This document shows, piece after piece, positions 26,462 through 35,328 of a DNA stretch of 64,000 nucleotides. The stretch comes from Halobacteriovoraceae bacterium (GTDB lineage Bacteria; Bdellovibrionota; Bacteriovoracia; Bacteriovoracales; Bacteriovoracaceae). Position numbers and translations under genes: made by a program. The first letter of the stretch is position 1, and the number at the start of each line of letters is the position of its first letter. A model generated the notes under the pieces. That model was not told the origin of the DNA. It did no database searches and was given only the letters and a program-made list of their open reading frames with translations. The DNA lies in NCBI GenBank assembly GCA_002711995.1, contig PASN01000008.1, positions 186,001-250,000 of the forward strand. Reading direction: 5' to 3'.

Positions 26462-26517
26462 AAAAAACAGCACGGACAGGCATTTATTTGGTTTTCCAGT
26501 TCATGCCCTGGCGTGCT
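26462..26517 (-). terminator. Intrinsic terminator of the amber-interrupted lipoprotein gene
   Basis: On the minus strand AGCACG...CGTGCT and an inner CAGGGCAT...ATGCCTG (one bulged G) make a long stem, followed by G and T6. It lies 34 bp after the stop of the interrupted gene, showing that a full transcription unit once existed here. Confidence 0.8.
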
Positions 26518-26550
26518 ATAAAGTCTTTGATAAAATTCTTTAGTAATAAA

Positions 26551-27906
26551 TTAAATGCCAGCTGGCCTGTTATAAAGATTACTAACAACCTCTACCAGAC
26601 CTTCTCCTGAAGAGTTATTTCCAACAACATAGAGTTTCTCGTTTATGACCTTCATTCTACTGAGTGTAGAAAAGTCACTAAGCGAGTGAACTATTGACGG
26701 GTTATTCATATCATCCACTAAAAATCTAAAAATGTGCTCTGATCCATCAGATGAATTTCTTACCAGAACAAAGAATCCATACTCGTCAGATAAAACATCC
26801 CTAAGCGTTTCGTTGGTAGGAAGGTTTTGTGGTGTCCAGGTGACTCCATCCAAGGTATAAGAGTACTTGTCATGTCCATATACACCTGCAAATAAAGCCT
26901 TTTCTTCAACCTCCTCCATCATCGTATCTTCATATTCATTATCATCAGCAACAAATCCAATATTTACGATTGATAGTGAAGAGACTGTAGTTTCATCATT
27001 TGTGTTGCCCTTATGAACATGCAAAGTATTGCCAGAGTTATTATGGGTAAGACCTGAGAAAAAGAGTTCACCCTTGAAAGGCCTAATACTGTTTCCTTTC
27101 CCATTCCCAGACTCAAAATCTCTTATGTCCTTGATTAAAGAAAAAGACGCGAGGTCTGCGATAAAATATCTGTTCCCCATTCCAGATCCAGTGGAAGTAC
27201 CAGTATAAATGTTGCCATCTGATATGCTTGGTTTAAAGGAAGCATAGCCAGCTTCATTAGGAAGAGTAACGGTTGCAGAATCCCCTCGCCAGATTCGGGA
27301 CTGGTGAAAAATATAAATCTCATCACCATGAGACAACATTGCTTGCGGATACTCTAAGGCAACCTCGTTGGTTAAGCTTTGGGTTAAATCGGAGGCAGTC
27401 TTAACATTAATTGTTGTATTAAGACTTCCCCCTCCAGGGATTACCCAATACTTATTTCTGGCAAATTCAATATCTTTGATATATCCGACCTCGGATTTGG
27501 TATGTGTTTGGGAAGAGATTGGAAGATTCGCTGTCCAAGACTCAGTTTGAACCTCTCCACTGGATGTTCCGTTATCAAATCCCCTAAGTTTCACATAGTA
27601 TTGTTCATAATTCTGAAGACTGAGAGATGAAACTTGGCCTCCATTGGATATCTCTGTCCAATCTTTTATTAAGGCATCATCATCTACCCTATACACAGCG
27701 ACTTGAACTTTATTATTAACCAGAGAGCTCCAAGAGATAGATGGAGTAACAGACAAACTGTTTGGATTTGATCCCAAGACAACACTTGAAGGGGAAAGTA
27801 TTTCTTTAAGCTATTCACTTGCACCTTTTGAACCACAGCTCACAAAATTCACCAGAAGGAGAAGTAAAACGAGTTGACCAAAACTATTCGAAAAACTTTT
27901 CAACAT
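26551..27906 (-). pseudogene. Lipoprotein with FN3-like and beta-propeller-like parts, interrupted by an in-frame amber codon
   Basis: From ATG 27906 the frame encodes a lipoprotein signal (LLLLLVNFVSCGS), then stops at codon 32 with TAG (27811-27813), and then continues in the same frame for 419 codons. The downstream part has a fibronectin-III-like stretch (SISWSSLVNNKVQVAVYRVDDD) and repeated beta-rich segments (YWVIPGGGS, EIYIFHQSRIWRG, YGFFVLVRNSSDGSEHIFRF). No replacement start with an SD is apparent. The gene has its own terminator, and no frameshift is needed. Either a recent nonsense mutation, amber readthrough, or an error in one base. The ATG lies 6 nt after TGTTAGAAT, suggesting leaderless transcription. 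Confidence 0.75.
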
Positions 27907-28325
27907 AATTTAATTCTAACATGCAGCAGATTTATTTCTAAACACCTACCAGAAAGCTCTCTAACAACTAGTTTATCGTCCTTTTCCATCCAAAAATTTG
28001 CTTAAAAAATCTTTAGTGACTAAAGAAGTTGGCGAAATGCTATTTTGTTGATTCTAAGTTCTTAGATAAGAAGGTTTAAAACCAGTTCTCAAAACTACAA
28101 GGTTCATCAGCTTATAGTAGAAATAAAGCAAGAAAATCATCCAAAGTATTTGGTAAGGAATAACAATGACACTGAGGTCCCAGTTTCAAAGCGAGACCGA
28201 TTCAATTTTAACAACCTAGAGTGAACCTTACCACGCAGTGCAATACAAACTGAGGTATTACAACCATGCAAACTTGTGAATTTGACCAATTATGGGTAGT
28301 CTTGGCGAAAAAATGAGGTATTTCT
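27907..28325. other. 420-bp intergenic region upstream of the homogentisate operon
   Basis: No protein gene is apparent. It holds an 8-bp perfect dyad (28010-28026), a weak TTGCTT-17-TAAAGA promoter-like pair around it, and two tiny frames, 28165-28218 (17 codons, after AAGGA) and 28266-28316 (16 codons). CTGAGGT occurs twice (about 28171 and 28249). These may form a regulatory leader for the tyrosine-catabolism genes, but nothing matches a riboswitch I know. Confidence 0.5.
28010..28026. promoter_or_regulatory. Perfect dyad, candidate operator for the homogentisate operon
   Basis: TCTTTAGT-G-ACTAAAGA is a perfect 8-bp inverted repeat with one central base, typical in size for a dimeric regulator site. 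It overlaps the -10 of a weak promoter-like sequence (TTGCTT, 17 bp, TAAAGA) about 300 bp upstream of fumarylacetoacetase. Confidence 0.4.
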
Positions 28326-29345
28326 ATGAAGGTTTGCACATATTCTCGCCAGACCCCTTTAGGCCGTATCAAAAGGCTTGGGATATTCTTTAACGAAACC
28401 AGCATCATTGATGTTAATCTTGTGTGGAGAAAGTACTACGAGCTTGAAGGCTATTACCATGCCGAAGAAAAAGCTAATTCCACAGCGCCTACAAAACTAA
28501 GTGAATTTCTAAAGACATATCAAGAAAGCTCCATCGAAATGCTTCAAGAGACTCTTGAGACATTTAAAGAATTCGCAGCCGATGGAATTCTTAAAACAGA
28601 TAACGAAGCAGACCTTGCTTTTGATTTAAAAGACGCTAAAGACGCAAGACTCGAATGCCCGCTTGATCGCATTCATGTGTATCGTGACTTTTATGCTCAC
28701 GAAAAACATGTGGCAAAAGGCTTTGAAAAACGGGGCGAGCCAATTCCTGAAGCATGGTATGAAATACCTGCGTACTACAAAGGCTCCACGGCCGGGTTCA
28801 TAGGCCCTGAGGAAATCATTCCATGGCCGTCATATACGAACAAACTAGATTACGAATTAGAGTTTGGGGTTGTCATTGGACGTGACGGTAAAAATATAAA
28901 AGCTGAAAATGCCCTTGAGCATGTTTTTGGCTACACAGTATTTAATGATATCTCAGCAAGAGACATCCAGAAAAAAGAGATGGCCGTAAGACTTGGTCCT
29001 GCAAAAGGAAAAGACTTCTGTTCAATTATGGGCCCAGTAATTATCACAGCAGATGAATTCATGGGTGAAGAACCAAATCTTAAAATGACAGCTACTGTGA
29101 ATGGAGAGCTTTGGTCAGAGGGATTCACAAGTGATTCTCATTACACATGGGCACAGATGATTGAACACGCTAGCCGCGAAGAGTGGCTTCTTGCAACAGA
29201 CTTCATGGGTTCAGGAACAGTTGGAACAGGTTGCGGACTTGAGCTGGATAAATGGATACAGCCAGGTGATGTCTTGGAGCTAGAGATTGAGAGAATTGGA
29301 AAATTAAAAAACATTGTGGGAACTCCCAACCAGGAGAAAGCATGA
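28326..29345 (+). CDS. Fumarylacetoacetate hydrolase family protein
   Basis: 339 residues; the C-terminal two-thirds are the FAH fold. Metal ligands are visible in DYELEFGVVIG (two Glu, about 176-180) and FNDISARD (Asp, about 207). The enzyme cleaves fumarylacetoacetate to fumarate and acetoacetate at the end of tyrosine degradation. Its partner homogentisate dioxygenase follows in an ATGA overlap, which fixes the role better than the family name alone. TGAGGTA precedes the ATG. Maleylacetoacetate isomerase and 4-hydroxyphenylpyruvate dioxygenase are not in the window. Confidence 0.88.
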   Translation: MKVCTYSRQTPLGRIKRLGIFFNETSIIDVNLVWRKYYELEGYYHAEEKANSTAPTKLSEFLKTYQESSIEMLQETLETFKEFAADGILKTDNEADLAFDLKDAKDARLECPLDRIHVYRDFYAHEKHVAKGFEKRGEPIPEAWYEIPAYYKGSTAGFIGPEEIIPWPSYTNKLDYELEFGVVIGRDGKNIKAENALEHVFGYTVFNDISARDIQKKEMAVRLGPAKGKDFCSIMGPVIITADEFMGEEPNLKMTATVNGELWSEGFTSDSHYTWAQMIEHASREEWLLATDFMGSGTVGTGCGLELDKWIQPGDVLELEIERIGKLKNIVGTPNQEKA

Positions 29346-30442
29346 GTTACGATAATTTTAAATCAAGTGGAGTGCACACTAAACAAGCACACGTAAAAAT
29401 TCCAGAAGGCACTTATGAAGAAGAGCATGGAAGAGAAGGCTTTTTTGGAAAAGTAAGCCAGATCTATCATGAAAATCCTCTTACGAGTTGGACATCGATT
29501 GAAGGTGATCTAAGACCTAGAAACCTTCCCCCTCTATTTGGTAAAACTGAATTGAAAAATAACTTCGTGCCTTATCTATATAATAATGACCTTGTGATTA
29601 GCATGGGCATGTATGAAAAGAGCTTTGAAAACTTCTACAGAAATGCAGACTTTGATGAAATGTATTTCGCCCACGCAGGCGAAGGACGAATTGAAACAAT
29701 CTATGGGCACCTGGATTATAAAAAAGGCGACTACATTTTAATTCCAAGGGGCACAACTTACAAAGTCTATGTCAATACTCCGACCAAGTTCTTAAAAGTT
29801 GAATCCGCATCTGAATTCAACGAACCAAGCCGTGGAATATTGGGACCAAATGCTCTCTATGATCAAACAGCAATTGTCACACCAGAGGCAGCTAAAGGGA
29901 GTGAGCAAGATAAAGATGAGTATGTAATTGAGATAAAGAGAGAAGGCCAAATTACAAAAGTCGCCTACCCATTCAACCCTTTGGACGCCAAGGGCTGGAA
30001 AGGAAGTCTTTATCCTTGGAAGATATCCATTTACGACTACTGCCCTATCAACTCTCATAAGTATCATATTCCACCAAGTGGACACACAATGTTTGTATGT
30101 AAAAACTTTGTTGTGTGCTCCTTTGTTGCTAGACCAATGGAGCACTCTTCTGAGGGTGTTTTAAAGGTGCCATTCTATCACTCAAATATTGATTATGATG
30201 AAGTTCTCTTCTATCACGAAGGAAACTTCTTTAGTCGGGACAATATTGATTCAGGTGCTATCACTTTCCACCCGCAGGGTATCCACCATGGACCGCACCC
30301 AAAGGCCTTTGCAAAAGCAGACGACAAAGAGTGGACCGATGAGTATGCGGTAATGATAGATACTCGCTACCCGCTAAAGAGAAGTGAAGCTTTTGAAAGA
30401 GACGAGTTTAAGGACTACTGGAAATCTTGGATGGAGAAATAA
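29342..30442 (+). CDS. hmgA: Homogentisate 1,2-dioxygenase
   Basis: 366-residue Fe(II) ring-cleaving dioxygenase of the bacterial short type. The cupin-like metal site is visible in YHSNIDYDEVLFYHEG (about 279-294; His and Glu ligands) and HPQGIHHGPHP (about 309-319). It opens homogentisate to maleylacetoacetate. It overlaps fumarylacetoacetase by 4 nt upstream, and the flavin reductase by one base downstream (TAATG), so the three are translated as a coupled set. Shorter than the human enzyme (445), as usual for this bacterial clade. Confidence 0.9.
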   Translation: MSYDNFKSSGVHTKQAHVKIPEGTYEEEHGREGFFGKVSQIYHENPLTSWTSIEGDLRPRNLPPLFGKTELKNNFVPYLYNNDLVISMGMYEKSFENFYRNADFDEMYFAHAGEGRIETIYGHLDYKKGDYILIPRGTTYKVYVNTPTKFLKVESASEFNEPSRGILGPNALYDQTAIVTPEAAKGSEQDKDEYVIEIKREGQITKVAYPFNPLDAKGWKGSLYPWKISIYDYCPINSHKYHIPPSGHTMFVCKNFVVCSFVARPMEHSSEGVLKVPFYHSNIDYDEVLFYHEGNFFSRDNIDSGAITFHPQGIHHGPHPKAFAKADDKEWTDEYAVMIDTRYPLKRSEAFERDEFKDYWKSWMEK

Positions 30443-31068
30443 TGATCAGCTTAAATACAGACGGTGAATTTGCGAATAACTATAAACTTTTAATCGGGTC
30501 AATACTGCCAAGACCTATTGCCGTGGTTTCCACGGTGAATAAAGATGGCACAAACAATGTAGCACCTTTCTCATTTTTTACAGGAGTTAGCGCCAAACCA
30601 ATGATTGTGGCCTTTGCTCCTTTAATTAGATCCTCTAATGGAGAGAAAAAAGACACTGTTATCAATATCGAAAGGGAAAAAGAGTTTGTAATTAACTTTG
30701 TAACAGAGGAGAACGCAGACAAAGTAAACCTTGCAAGCACCGAGCTCGAATACGGGCAAGACGAGTTTGACTTTGCAGGTCTTACTCCCTTGGACTCCGA
30801 GATGATTAAGGCCAAAAGAGTAAAAGAAAGCCCAATTCACTTTGAGTGCAAACTTAAAGATATCTTAAGCTATGGTGATCAGCCAGGTTGTGGATCCCTA
30901 ATTACAGGTGAAGTCGTAAAGGTTCATGTAGATGAGAAAATCTACGACCAAGGAAGAATCATAACCAAACTTTGGAAGCCCATGGGAAGAGGTGCTGGCA
31001 ACGATTGGTTTAAAACGGACTCGATAGTTGAAAAGCAAAGACTAATGAAGGCCCAAATCCAGAAATAA
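30442..31068 (+). CDS. Flavin reductase-like (FMN-binding split-barrel) protein
   Basis: 208 residues with the flavin-reductase-like split barrel: LIGSILPRPIAVVSTVNKDG, NVAPFSFFTGVSAKPM and FVINFVTEENADKV are family landmarks. ATG 30442 overlaps the hmgA stop (TAATG) and has GGAG upstream; an in-frame TTG at 30427 lies inside hmgA and is not needed. Relatives occur beside homogentisate dioxygenase in other bacteria, so it probably helps the pathway, though its exact reaction is unknown. A strong hairpin terminator follows. Confidence 0.85.
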   Translation: MISLNTDGEFANNYKLLIGSILPRPIAVVSTVNKDGTNNVAPFSFFTGVSAKPMIVAFAPLIRSSNGEKKDTVINIEREKEFVINFVTEENADKVNLASTELEYGQDEFDFAGLTPLDSEMIKAKRVKESPIHFECKLKDILSYGDQPGCGSLITGEVVKVHVDEKIYDQGRIITKLWKPMGRGAGNDWFKTDSIVEKQRLMKAQIQK

Positions 31069-31079
31069 ACACCCTATAT

Positions 31080-31107
31080 TTGCACAGCTGCCGTCTCAAG
31101 GTATAAT
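31080..31107 (+). promoter_or_regulatory. Promoter giving a leaderless lipoprotein mRNA
   Basis: TTGCAC (31080-31085), 16 bp, then a perfect TATAAT (31102-31107). The expected transcription start, about 7 nt downstream, falls at the A of the ATG at 31115. There is no Shine-Dalgarno sequence, in agreement with a leaderless message. Confidence 0.65.
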
Positions 31108-31134
31108 TTTACCTATGAGATTGGCAGCTTTTTT
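31086..31134 (+). terminator. Terminator of the homogentisate operon, containing the next promoter and start codon
   Basis: AGCTGCC (31086-31092) pairs with GGCAGCT (31123-31129), then GTCTCA with TGAGAT (one G-U) and AGGTA with TACCT, giving about 18 bp with two single-base bulges and a 6-nt loop. T6 follows (31129-31134). It ends transcripts from 28326-31068, but the ATG of the next gene and its -10 box are inside it. Confidence 0.75.
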
Positions 31135-31882
31135 AACCTTATTCATTCTTTGCTCTTGTTCAGATCAAGTAGAGCTCAAAAGCAAAAGTGGAATTTACTT
31201 TCTAAAAGATGTTGAGGTCGAGCTTAAGGACTTAAAAGAAGTCGACTGGAAAGTAGGTAAAAACCGAGAAGAGCTTGTCTCAAAAGGCATTCAGTTCAAG
31301 CTGGAAGTACCGTCCCTAGAAGATTCAGCATCCAAGATCCTTAAAAAAAGTCATGGCATTGACTCATGGATTTTTAGGATCTCCAAAGTTTCAAATGGAC
31401 CGAAAAGACATTTAGGCTATGTGGCCTTTGATACTAAGAAAGGCGTCACCCAAAATTTAACAGTCCACTTGTACTATCACGCGGCAAGTGTGTCCCATGA
31501 GTTTAGAAAGTTCCGTTGTCCGGCCTTCAATCACAGGCTTAGAGTCACAGACTTTGATATTGAGGAAAGAGTTAATAACAAAAGACGTGACGACATCTAC
31601 ATTAGACCCAAAGATTATGTGAATGGAAAAGTCGACCAGTTAAGTTTTTCCCCTTTAATATACTCCGCTGGTCAAGGTCTTAAAGGTAAGTACCTAGTTG
31701 AAATCGCTCTTTTCAATTTGAAAGAAAGCAGAACCTATTCAAATTGGATCCCAATCGATCAAGTTGTTAATGTTGACGGGGAAACACTAGTAAAGGTCAA
31801 AAGCTGCTATGGTGTCTCTGAAGAAACCTCACCCTATAGGGAGAGAAGAAAACCAAGACTGGAAGACTTAAGAATCCGTTAA
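31115..31882 (+). CDS. Lipoprotein of unknown function
   Basis: 255 residues with lipobox LCSC (MRLAAFLTLFILCSCS). The body is beta-rich with a Lys/Arg-rich C-terminus (YRERRKPRLEDLRIR). No family recognised. The start codon sits 7 nt after a TATAAT box and within the upstream terminator hairpin, and has no SD. The first codons also encode the 3' arm and T-tract of that terminator (RLAAF), so the protein's N-terminus is under two constraints. Confidence 0.7.
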   Translation: MRLAAFLTLFILCSCSDQVELKSKSGIYFLKDVEVELKDLKEVDWKVGKNREELVSKGIQFKLEVPSLEDSASKILKKSHGIDSWIFRISKVSNGPKRHLGYVAFDTKKGVTQNLTVHLYYHAASVSHEFRKFRCPAFNHRLRVTDFDIEERVNNKRRDDIYIRPKDYVNGKVDQLSFSPLIYSAGQGLKGKYLVEIALFNLKESRTYSNWIPIDQVVNVDGETLVKVKSCYGVSEETSPYRERRKPRLEDLRIR

Positions 31883-31950
31883 CCTTATTTCTAGGCCTAA
31901 ACTTTTATAAAACGTCTCATTTGATGGAAAATAATTTCAAAGGAGGCCTT

Positions 31951-32268
31951 ATGAATCTTAAAGAAATAAACGAGCTTCAAGGTGATAAGCGAGTTCTTCT
32001 ACTTCAATCAAAAGATGAGGTGGATCTCAACAACCAAAGAGAGCTTTTTGATAGATCACCAAAGGACTACCAAGATCGTGAACTTGTTATTCTCACAGGA
32101 CTTGATGATGAGGTTCTCGAAAAGTATGACATGAACAGCGACTTTGATTTAGTTCTAATTGGAAAAGATGGGGGAGTAAAGTACAGGGCACATGGCGTTG
32201 CAAACCCTGAGAAGATTTATTCCATAATAGATCAAATGCCAAGGCGGCAAAAAGAGATGAGGCCATAG
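31951..32268 (+). CDS. DUF4174 domain protein
   Basis: 105 residues starting at ATG 31951 behind AAAGGAGG; an upstream in-frame ATG at 31924 lacks such a site. The sequence fits DUF4174: an early RVLLLQSKDE, RELVILTG in the middle and LVLIGKDGGVKYR near the end, a thioredoxin-like fold in which the last motif is the conserved 'LiGKDGgvK'. No signal peptide with this start, so it is probably cytoplasmic, whereas many relatives are exported. Function unknown. Convergent with the M24 gene, which ends 3 bp away. Confidence 0.75.
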   Translation: MNLKEINELQGDKRVLLLQSKDEVDLNNQRELFDRSPKDYQDRELVILTGLDDEVLEKYDMNSDFDLVLIGKDGGVKYRAHGVANPEKIYSIIDQMPRRQKEMRP

Positions 32269-32271
32269 GGC

Positions 32272-32925
32272 CTACATCAATATATCTTCAAAGAAAGCAC
32301 CGAACTCTTTATCTGGGTGGCGGATATGAACTTCCAACACCCAGAGGTTCTCAAGAGGCACCGACTCGAAATCAGAAAGTTTGCCTCTATAGTGTAGTGC
32401 GTGGGGCAAATCACCAAGCCTATGGCCTGCCATATTTTCATTTAAAATATAACAATGTTTTTGGGCAAGCTCTGACGCCCTTTCATAAAGAGCTTTTCCA
32501 GAGAGCTTGTTTGTTTTCCACTCTCCAGCGAGCTGGTCAAAAATTTGTTTTGAAGTTTTCTGAGCGTGGGCGTATTCGTGATTTTGTCCAACAGTAAAAG
32601 TTTGTCCGTAGTCTGCTTCATGCCCATCTATGATGGGACCGATATCTAAGAAGAATATGTCTTGCTCTTGAAGTTTGACATCAGGATCGGACTTCTCTTT
32701 AAAAGACTTGACGGTGTTTTTACCAATTCTAAACTTGCTGGGATGCCATTTTTTCTCAACGCCATTCTTTTTAAGAAGTTGATCAAGGGTTTCAAGTCCT
32801 TCATCCTCAGTCATACCTTCTTCAACATGACTCGCAAAAAGGAAGGCCACTCGTCTAGCGACCTTTCTGGCCGCTAGATAAGTTTCAAGATTAAATTTTT
32901 GTCCAACTCCTTGTGGATCTTTCAT
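32272..32925 (-). CDS. M24-family metallopeptidase-like protein (pita-bread fold)
   Basis: 217 residues, shorter than methionine aminopeptidase (about 250) or Xaa-Pro aminopeptidase. All five metal ligands can be assigned: Asp pair in DIGPIIDGHEADYGQTF, His in GHRLGDLPH, Glu in VLEVHIRH and Glu in FFEDIL. It may be a peptidase acting on imported or prey-derived peptides, or a non-peptidase relative. It starts immediately after the stop of the E1 gene (TAG-ATG), so is translationally coupled to it. Confidence 0.75.
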   Translation of the reverse strand: MKDPQGVGQKFNLETYLAARKVARRVAFLFASHVEEGMTEDEGLETLDQLLKKNGVEKKWHPSKFRIGKNTVKSFKEKSDPDVKLQEQDIFFLDIGPIIDGHEADYGQTFTVGQNHEYAHAQKTSKQIFDQLAGEWKTNKLSGKALYERASELAQKHCYILNENMAGHRLGDLPHALHYRGKLSDFESVPLENLWVLEVHIRHPDKEFGAFFEDILM

Positions 32926-35109
32926 CTAATACTCAAGAAGTTTTTTAAGTTCGTTGTACACATCATTTGTTTGAGGAAGGATTACTTCTTCAAGACCAGG
33001 ATTGTAAGCAACATGAGTGTCTTTGGAAGCAACTCTTAGTATAGGAGCGTCCAAGTGCTCGAAACATTCCTCATTGATCTTTGCCGCGATCTCACCTGCA
33101 AAGCCAGAAGTTTTTTGTTCCTCATGGGCAATCAAAATTCTGTTGGTTTTTGACAATGACTCTTTAATCGCATCCATATCAAATGGAGCGAGCGTCCTTA
33201 AATCAATAACCTCAATTGATTTCCCAGTCTCCTCTTCAAATTTTTTGGCAGCGTCAATAGACTTCTGAACCAATGCGCCCCAGGCCACTACAGTTGCGTC
33301 ACTTCCTTTTTTGGCAACTCTAGCTTTGCCAAATGGAATCATATAATCCTCTCCAGGATCGGCACATCTATTATAGCCTTGGTAGTAAAGGTGCTTATGC
33401 TCTAAGAACATTACAGGGTCATCACAACGGATGGCAGTTCTCAAAAGTCCTGCAGCATCTTGAGCGTTGCTTGGAAACACTACCCTAATACCTGGAATAT
33501 GCGTGTATAGAGACTCGCCTGATTGAGAGTGATAAATCGATCCACCTTTGAGGTAGCCACCGATTGGAACCCTTACAACCATTGGACACTTAAAATCTCC
33601 ACCTGATCTATAGCGAGTTGTCGCCATCTCGTTTTTAAGCTGCATATAAGCAGTCCAGATGTAATCAAAAAATTGGATTTCAACAACAGGTTTGATACCT
33701 CTCATAGCTTGGCCAATAGCTCTACCGATAATGTTTGCTTCAGCAAGAGGACTGTTGAATACCTGGCCTTCCTTAGAAGCTCTCTGACACCCGGAAGTTA
33801 CCTTGAACACCCCGCCTTTGCCTTTAAGATCTTCATTATCAAGCTTCTCAAGCTCAGAGAAGTCAGCAACATCCTCACCAAACATTCTCATGAGTGGGTT
33901 CTTTTGAATTTCAGATTTTAATGTGCCGTTAATTGCTCCGGCCATTGGAATGTCTTCTTTACCAGAAAATTGTGGTTCAGTATCAAAGTCATCGCCTGTT
34001 GGATCAACTTCCTCAGAATACAAGTGATCCATATAAGTTGATTGATCCGGCCATTCTGTTTCAATGGCCTTCTTCATAGCTTCTCTAACCGCCAGTTTTG
34101 CGTCTTCCTCAACCTTCTCGACCTCTTCTTTTGATGCAAGCTTTGAGTCAACTAGAAACTTCGGAAATGTGTTAACAACATCTCTCTTCGCTTCTTCATC
34201 CAACTCTTCTTTCGTTCTATAGAAAGAATGATCGTCCGAAAGGGAGTGTGAATATGGTCTTGTCACTGTTGCGTGAACAAGGGCAGGACCTTTGCCACTT
34301 CTAAGATATGTTTCGGCCTCTTTCATTGTGTCGTAACTTTCAATAGGACAAGTTCCATCGCACGTGAAAATCTTTAGTCCTGGAAAATTGGCCAAAGCTT
34401 TTGATATTGACCCCTCAGGAGTCTGTACAAAAGTAGGAACGGAGATAGCGAAGCCGTTATCCTCTACCATGAAAAGAACTGGCAGTTTGTTAACAACCGC
34501 CGTGGTAAGGCCCTCCCAAAACTCCCCTTGAGAAGTAGTGCCATCACCAGTGGAAACATAAACAATTTCGTCATCATGATAAGGCAGGCTGTGGTCAACT
34601 CCATCCTTTGCCATTTTAGATAGGTATTTACCGGCCTCAGCAGTCCCCACGGCCTGAAGAAACTGAGTTCCAGTACAAGAGGATTTAGAGATTATATTTA
34701 AATCAACATGGCCCCAGTGCGCAGGCATTTGTCTACCATGGCTTGCCTTGTCGCCTACGTTTCCGTTTGCTTGGCATAACATTTCATATGGAGTGACTCC
34801 AAGGCCTAGACATAGAGCTCTGTCTCTATAGTAAGGAATAAAGTAATCATGCTTGGGCTTAAGCACTTTGGCGGCTGCAGTCAGAATACCCTCATGGCCT
34901 GCGCCAGAGATTTGAAAGTATGCTTTTGACTGTTTTTTCATTGAGATTTCAGCGTCGTCAAGTCTTCTGGAAGTGACAATGTTGTTGTACATATCCAGTA
35001 AATCTTTTTTACTAAGCTTATGCTTTTTTACAAGCTCAACTCTTTTATCTTTTGAGCCAGTCTTTTTAGTGGTCCCTTTGGACTTGGTTGCTGTTTGCGC
35101 GCTTGGCAT
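32926..35109 (-). CDS. Branched-chain 2-oxoacid dehydrogenase E1, fused alpha and beta subunits
   Basis: 727 residues. The N-terminal half (about 40-360) is the alpha subunit, with the thiamine-diphosphate motif GDGTTSQGEFWEG...EDNG (about 188-215) and the phosphorylation-loop-like SHSLSDDHSFYR. The C-terminal half (about 400-727) is the beta subunit, with SPLAEANIIGRAIGQAMRG, GGYLKGGSIYHSQSGE and the transketolase C-domain. Fusion in one chain is known in Bdellovibrio-like and Bacteroidetes genomes. The first 25 residues are basic and low-complexity. The enzyme decarboxylates 2-oxoacids from Leu/Ile/Val; E2 and E3 are not in the window. Preceded by a good promoter. Confidence 0.88.
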   Translation of the reverse strand: MPSAQTATKSKGTTKKTGSKDKRVELVKKHKLSKKDLLDMYNNIVTSRRLDDAEISMKKQSKAYFQISGAGHEGILTAAAKVLKPKHDYFIPYYRDRALCLGLGVTPYEMLCQANGNVGDKASHGRQMPAHWGHVDLNIISKSSCTGTQFLQAVGTAEAGKYLSKMAKDGVDHSLPYHDDEIVYVSTGDGTTSQGEFWEGLTTAVVNKLPVLFMVEDNGFAISVPTFVQTPEGSISKALANFPGLKIFTCDGTCPIESYDTMKEAETYLRSGKGPALVHATVTRPYSHSLSDDHSFYRTKEELDEEAKRDVVNTFPKFLVDSKLASKEEVEKVEEDAKLAVREAMKKAIETEWPDQSTYMDHLYSEEVDPTGDDFDTEPQFSGKEDIPMAGAINGTLKSEIQKNPLMRMFGEDVADFSELEKLDNEDLKGKGGVFKVTSGCQRASKEGQVFNSPLAEANIIGRAIGQAMRGIKPVVEIQFFDYIWTAYMQLKNEMATTRYRSGGDFKCPMVVRVPIGGYLKGGSIYHSQSGESLYTHIPGIRVVFPSNAQDAAGLLRTAIRCDDPVMFLEHKHLYYQGYNRCADPGEDYMIPFGKARVAKKGSDATVVAWGALVQKSIDAAKKFEEETGKSIEVIDLRTLAPFDMDAIKESLSKTNRILIAHEEQKTSGFAGEIAAKINEECFEHLDAPILRVASKDTHVAYNPGLEEVILPQTNDVYNELKKLLEY

Positions 35110-35137
35110 ATTCAGTACCCCTTTTCTAGTTTTAATC

Positions 35138-35163
35138 CCCTACAACCTATTAAAAATGTAGGG
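35138..35163. promoter_or_regulatory. Inverted repeat in the E1 leader
   Basis: CCCTACA (35138-35144) and TGTAGGG (35157-35163) are perfect 7-bp arms 12 bp apart, between the E1 promoter and its SD. Could be an operator or an RNA hairpin. Confidence 0.4.
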
Positions 35164-35203
35164 AAATGACCAGTAGTCTAAGCATTAATACAGACTTTCG
35201 TTC

Positions 35204-35233
35204 ATTATAAATACAAGTACTTAGCTGCCTCAA
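35204..35233 (-). promoter_or_regulatory. Promoter of the branched-chain E1 gene
   Basis: On the minus strand TTGAGG (35233-35228), an 18-bp spacer, then TATAAT (35209-35204). Transcription would start near 35197, leaving a leader of about 87 nt with the inverted repeat at 35138-35163 and an AAGGGG SD. Confidence 0.65.
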
Positions 35234-35328
35234 AACAATTAAATTTATTTCTAATTAAGAAATCCTTTGAGTTTTTAATACTCCACCGGTTAAACTATAC
35301 GAATAATCAATAATTTACGGAAGAATTT

